A stretch of DNA of 64,000 nucleotides. Origin: Acidobacteriota bacterium (GTDB lineage Bacteria > Acidobacteriota > Terriglobia > Versatilivoradales > Versatilivoraceae). The notes under the pieces were generated by a model, which saw nothing but the letters and a program-made list of their open reading frames with translations, was not told the origin of the DNA and made no database searches. Of the stretch, positions 61,392 to 64,000 are shown piece by piece; the first letter of the stretch is position 1; every line of letters begins with the position of its first letter. The DNA lies in assembly GCA_028875575.1 (NCBI GenBank), contig JAPPDF010000028.1, forward strand, positions 1 to 64,000, written 5' to 3'. Made by a program: the position numbers and the translations under genes.

Positions 61392-63026
61392 TCAGCCCTC
61401 GATAAAGGTGACCTTGTTGATCTCCCTCAAACTGGTTTCCCCGGAAAAGGCCTTTTGCAAGGCGCAATCCCGAAGCGAAGTCATTCCGTCTTCCAGAGCC
61501 GCCTTCTTGATCTCCGAGGCCGGCCTGCGCTCCAGGATCATCTCCCGGATGCGGTCCGAAAGATCCAGCAATTCGTGAATGGCCGTTCGACCCCGATAGC
61601 CGGTCCCTCCACATTCCAGGCACCCGGCTCCCTCGTGGAGGACCTGCTGTCCGGCGTCGACCTCCGATAGCCCCGATTCGGCCAGCAGGGCCGCGTCCGC
61701 CCGGAAGGGCCGCTTGCAGTGTTCGCAAATCACTCGGACCAGGCGCTGCGCCAGGATGCAGTTCAAGGCGGAGACGAAGTTGTAGGGCTCCACCCCCATG
61801 TTCATGAATCGACCCAACACGTCCACCACGTTGTTGGCATGCACCGTGGTGAAGACCAGATGGCCGGTGAGAGCCGACTGGATGGCGATCTGGGCCGTCT
61901 CCGAATCCCGGATCTCGCCCACCATGATCTTGTCCGGATCGTGCCGCAGAATGGAGCGCAGTCCGCGGGCAAAGGTCAGCCCCTTCTTCTCGTTCACCGG
62001 AATCTGCGTGATCCCCTTGAGCTGGTATTCGACGGGATCCTCGATGGTAATGATCTTGTCTTCTTCGGACTTGATCTCGGAGACGGCGGCATACAGGGTG
62101 GTCGTCTTGCCGCTGCCGGTGGGACCGGTGACCAGCACCATCCCGTAGGGCTCGCGGATGTAGCGGCGAAATTTTTGCAGGTCGGACCGGTTGAATCCGA
62201 CCACATCCAGGTTGAGCTGGCTGAACTTCTCGCTCATCGACTCCTTGTCCAGCACCCGCAGCACCGCATCCTCGCCATGAATGGATGGCATGATGGAGAC
62301 GCGAAAGTCGATGCGGCGACCCTTGTAACGGACCCGGAAGCGACCGTCCTGGGGGATCCGCCGTTCGGCGATATCGAGTTCGGACATGACCTTGATCCGG
62401 GAGATGATGGTGGAGTGATGCTCCTTGGCAATGGGCGCCATGGCCTGCTGGAGAACGCCGTCGATCCGGTACTTGATGTTGACGTCGTTGTCTTCGGTAT
62501 GGATGTGGATGTCGCTGGCCCGGCGCTCCAGGGCGTTGAAGATGGTGGAGTCCACCAACCGGATAATGGGACTCTCCGCCTCATCGGTCAGTTTCTCAAT
62601 GGAGATCTCTTCGCCGGTTTCGTCCTCCTTGATCAGAGTCAGGCCCTCGGTGGCTTCCTCCAGCACCCGCTGGGAAGACTCGCTCTTCTTGAGTATGTCT
62701 CCGATCTGGGAGGTCCGGGCCACCCTCACCACCAATCGCTTCCCCAACAGCGTGCCCAGCTCATCCTGCAACATCAACTCGCTCGGGTCGGAAATGGCCA
62801 CCATCAGGGCGCCATTGACCATCTTGAGCGGGACGAAGTTGTAGCGGAACATCCACTCCGCCGGGATGTCGCGGAAGAGTTCCGGATCCATGGGGAAGTT
62901 CGCCAGATCCACGAACTCACAGCGGTACCGCTGGGCCAGGAGACGAGCCTGCTGCTCTTCTTGCCCGGCGCCCAGGTCCCGGTCCACCGCTGCCGGGTCC
63001 TGCAGAGGTTGATTCTGGGAATTCAT
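61392..63026 (-). CDS. pilB: Type II secretion / type IV pilus assembly ATPase (GspE/PilB)
   Basis: The 544-residue hexameric ATPase powers pilus or pseudopilus assembly. The N-terminal GspE_N domain (about 30-120) is followed by the core: RASDIHIHTEDND, Walker A GPTGSGKTTTLYAAV, the Asp box in IITIEDPVEYQLKGI, Walker B in DPDKIMVGEIRD and the His box TTVHAN. Cys pairs in CEHCKRPF and CLECGGTG form the zinc site of the C-terminal domain. Next upstream is the pilC/gspF gene. Confidence 0.94.
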   Translation of the reverse strand: MNSQNQPLQDPAAVDRDLGAGQEEQQARLLAQRYRCEFVDLANFPMDPELFRDIPAEWMFRYNFVPLKMVNGALMVAISDPSELMLQDELGTLLGKRLVVRVARTSQIGDILKKSESSQRVLEEATEGLTLIKEDETGEEISIEKLTDEAESPIIRLVDSTIFNALERRASDIHIHTEDNDVNIKYRIDGVLQQAMAPIAKEHHSTIISRIKVMSELDIAERRIPQDGRFRVRYKGRRIDFRVSIMPSIHGEDAVLRVLDKESMSEKFSQLNLDVVGFNRSDLQKFRRYIREPYGMVLVTGPTGSGKTTTLYAAVSEIKSEEDKIITIEDPVEYQLKGITQIPVNEKKGLTFARGLRSILRHDPDKIMVGEIRDSETAQIAIQSALTGHLVFTTVHANNVVDVLGRFMNMGVEPYNFVSALNCILAQRLVRVICEHCKRPFRADAALLAESGLSEVDAGQQVLHEGAGCLECGGTGYRGRTAIHELLDLSDRIREMILERRPASEIKKAALEDGMTSLRDCALQKAFSGETSLREINKVTFIEG

Positions 63027-63041
63027 GCGTTCTCTCCCTCT

Positions 63042-64000
63042 TCAGGCCACCAGACGGGACGACAGACTGAAAATGGGAAGGTAAAGGGCAATCAGAACGA
63101 AGGCCACGATAATGGCCAGAATCATGAGAAGGATCGGCTCGATATAGGTAAAGAGCTGGTTCAGGCGGGTGTTGACTTCCTCGTCATAGAAGTCGGCCAC
63201 GTGGCCCAGCATTTCGCTCAGATTGCCGCTGGACTCGCCCACTTCAATCATTTCGATGGCCACTTCCGGCACCACGCCGCTGGGTTCCAGGCTCCTGGAA
63301 AGGGACTGGCCCTCCCTGACGGCCACTACGGCCCGGTTGATAGCCTGGGTCACCACCCGGTTGCCGGTCGAATCGGCCACGATCTCCAGCGAGCCGACCA
63401 GAGGCGTGCCCCCGGAAAGGAGGGTGGACAAGGTCCGGCTGAGCTGGGCAAAGAGAAACTTGCTCCAGACCTCGCCGATGACCGGCAGCTTCAGCTTGAG
63501 TCTGTCGATGTGGGACCGTCCTTGGATGCTTCGAGCCCACATGGTCAGGACAACCAGCAATACCCCCGAGACCAGCATCCCAGCGATGAGATGTCCCCGA
63601 ATGGCCTGCGAGATGTCGACCAGCAGCACCGTCATGGCCGGCAGAGCGGCATCCATTCCCGCGTAGAACTGGGCAAACCGGGGAACCACCTCGGCCAGCA
63701 GGAAGGACACCAGGACCACCAGCAGGACCGCCAATATGGAAGGGTAGGTGAGCGCGGTCTTGATCTTGTTGCGGGTCGCGTTGACCGTCTTCTGATATTG
63801 AATGAAACGGGCGAGGACCTCCTCGAGCCCCCCGCTCTTTTCCCCGGCGAACAGCGAGGCAGTATAGACCCTGGGAAACATTCCCTGGGCTTCAAAGGCT
63901 TCGGAAAGCAGGGCACCGCCCTTGACCCGATCGCTGATATCCAGAAGTATGGTCCGAAACTGTTCGTCCTTCTCCCGCTGAGTCAGCAGTTCCAGCGACT
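63042..64000 (-). CDS. pilC: Type II secretion / type IV pilus inner-membrane protein (GspF/PilC), partial
   Basis: The coding frame runs off the right edge, so the N terminus is missing. The visible part (about 319 residues) includes the LTQREKDEQFRTILLDISDRVKGGALLSEAF helix bundle of the first T2SSF domain, PRVYTASLFAGEKSGGLEEVLARF, a membrane helix (LAVLLVVLVSFLLAEVVPRF), the second T2SSF domain and C-terminal helices (LLMILAIIVAFVLIALYLP). It is 15 nt upstream of pilB. An internal ATG at 63881 is not the start, since conserved residues precede it. Confidence 0.92.
   Translation of the reverse strand, partial: SLELLTQREKDEQFRTILLDISDRVKGGALLSEAFEAQGMFPRVYTASLFAGEKSGGLEEVLARFIQYQKTVNATRNKIKTALTYPSILAVLLVVLVSFLLAEVVPRFAQFYAGMDAALPAMTVLLVDISQAIRGHLIAGMLVSGVLLVVLTMWARSIQGRSHIDRLKLKLPVIGEVWSKFLFAQLSRTLSTLLSGGTPLVGSLEIVADSTGNRVVTQAINRAVVAVREGQSLSRSLEPSGVVPEVAIEMIEVGESSGNLSEMLGHVADFYDEEVNTRLNQLFTYIEPILLMILAIIVAFVLIALYLPIFSLSSRLVA

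Overview
The window is bacterial chromosome, GC-rich, with no phage and no intact transposase. It suggests a free-living or marine/soil member of the Acidobacteriota or a close relative. The reasons are a DUF1552 and cytochrome/DUF1592 pair, Tat-exported Gfo/Idh/MocA and DUF3500 proteins, a membrane-anchored coiled-coil protein, an aconitase-type LeuC/LeuD pair and a short PheT. The phylum is an inference, because there is no 16S gene here.

Layout. 0-7.4 kb: tlyA, guaA, dnaE, accA and a small Cys-containing ORF. 7.4-16.7 kb: a large radical SAM/DUF2344 protein, a MITE-like inverted repeat, a Tat-exported oxidoreductase, mog, leuDC, a secreted serine hydrolase and a coiled-coil membrane protein. 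16.8-19.9 kb: methyltransferase, PlsC-like acyltransferase, haloacid dehalogenase and tRNA-Phe. 20-25.2 kb: a DUF3500 protein, then an ffh-oxidoreductase-isomerase operon and a YmdB-type phosphodiesterase. 25.2-33.2 kb (minus strand): thrS-infC-rpmI-rplT-pheS-pheT-zapB-zapA, then a repeat-rich spacer containing a probable 6S RNA. 33.4-37.3 kb: acyl-CoA synthetase, UDP-glucuronate decarboxylase and the convergent UDP-glucose dehydrogenase, which together give UDP-xylose. 37.4-43 kb: DUF1552 plus a 1415-residue cytochrome/DUF1592 protein. 43.3-46.7 kb: an EF-hand-bearing hydrolase, then an ECF sigma / membrane protein / bactofilin-RDD operon. 46.8-53 kb: an accessory zone with carbonic anhydrase, a VapBC-like pair, an orphan antitoxin with an amputated PIN toxin, a gamma-glutamylcyclotransferase-like protein, a flavoprotein, twin small membrane proteins and a Phd/ParE-like pair. 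53.2-57.4 kb: katG, a double amidohydrolase and tRNA-Asn. 57.6-64 kb: a type IV pilus / type II secretion inner-membrane operon (PilC/GspF, PilB/GspE, PilM, PilN, PilO, PilP-like, pseudopilin), cut by the right edge.

The translation genes form one long minus-strand block. It is driven from a promoter upstream of thrS and probably modulated at a terminator hairpin before pheS. infC has no usable ATG, GTG or TTG start but has a strong Shine-Dalgarno before an AUU codon, as in the autoregulated infC of E. coli. The zapA-6S RNA order matches the synteny known from many bacteria.

I did not find a clear new defence or biosynthetic system. The most unusual items are the 6S RNA candidate, the apparently leaderless vapB promoter/operator with four GATGC-type units at 8-nt spacing, the oversized cytochrome/DUF1592 protein, the amidohydrolase with a dead N-terminal copy, the sigma-factor/bactofilin-RDD operon, and several dispersed repeat families.
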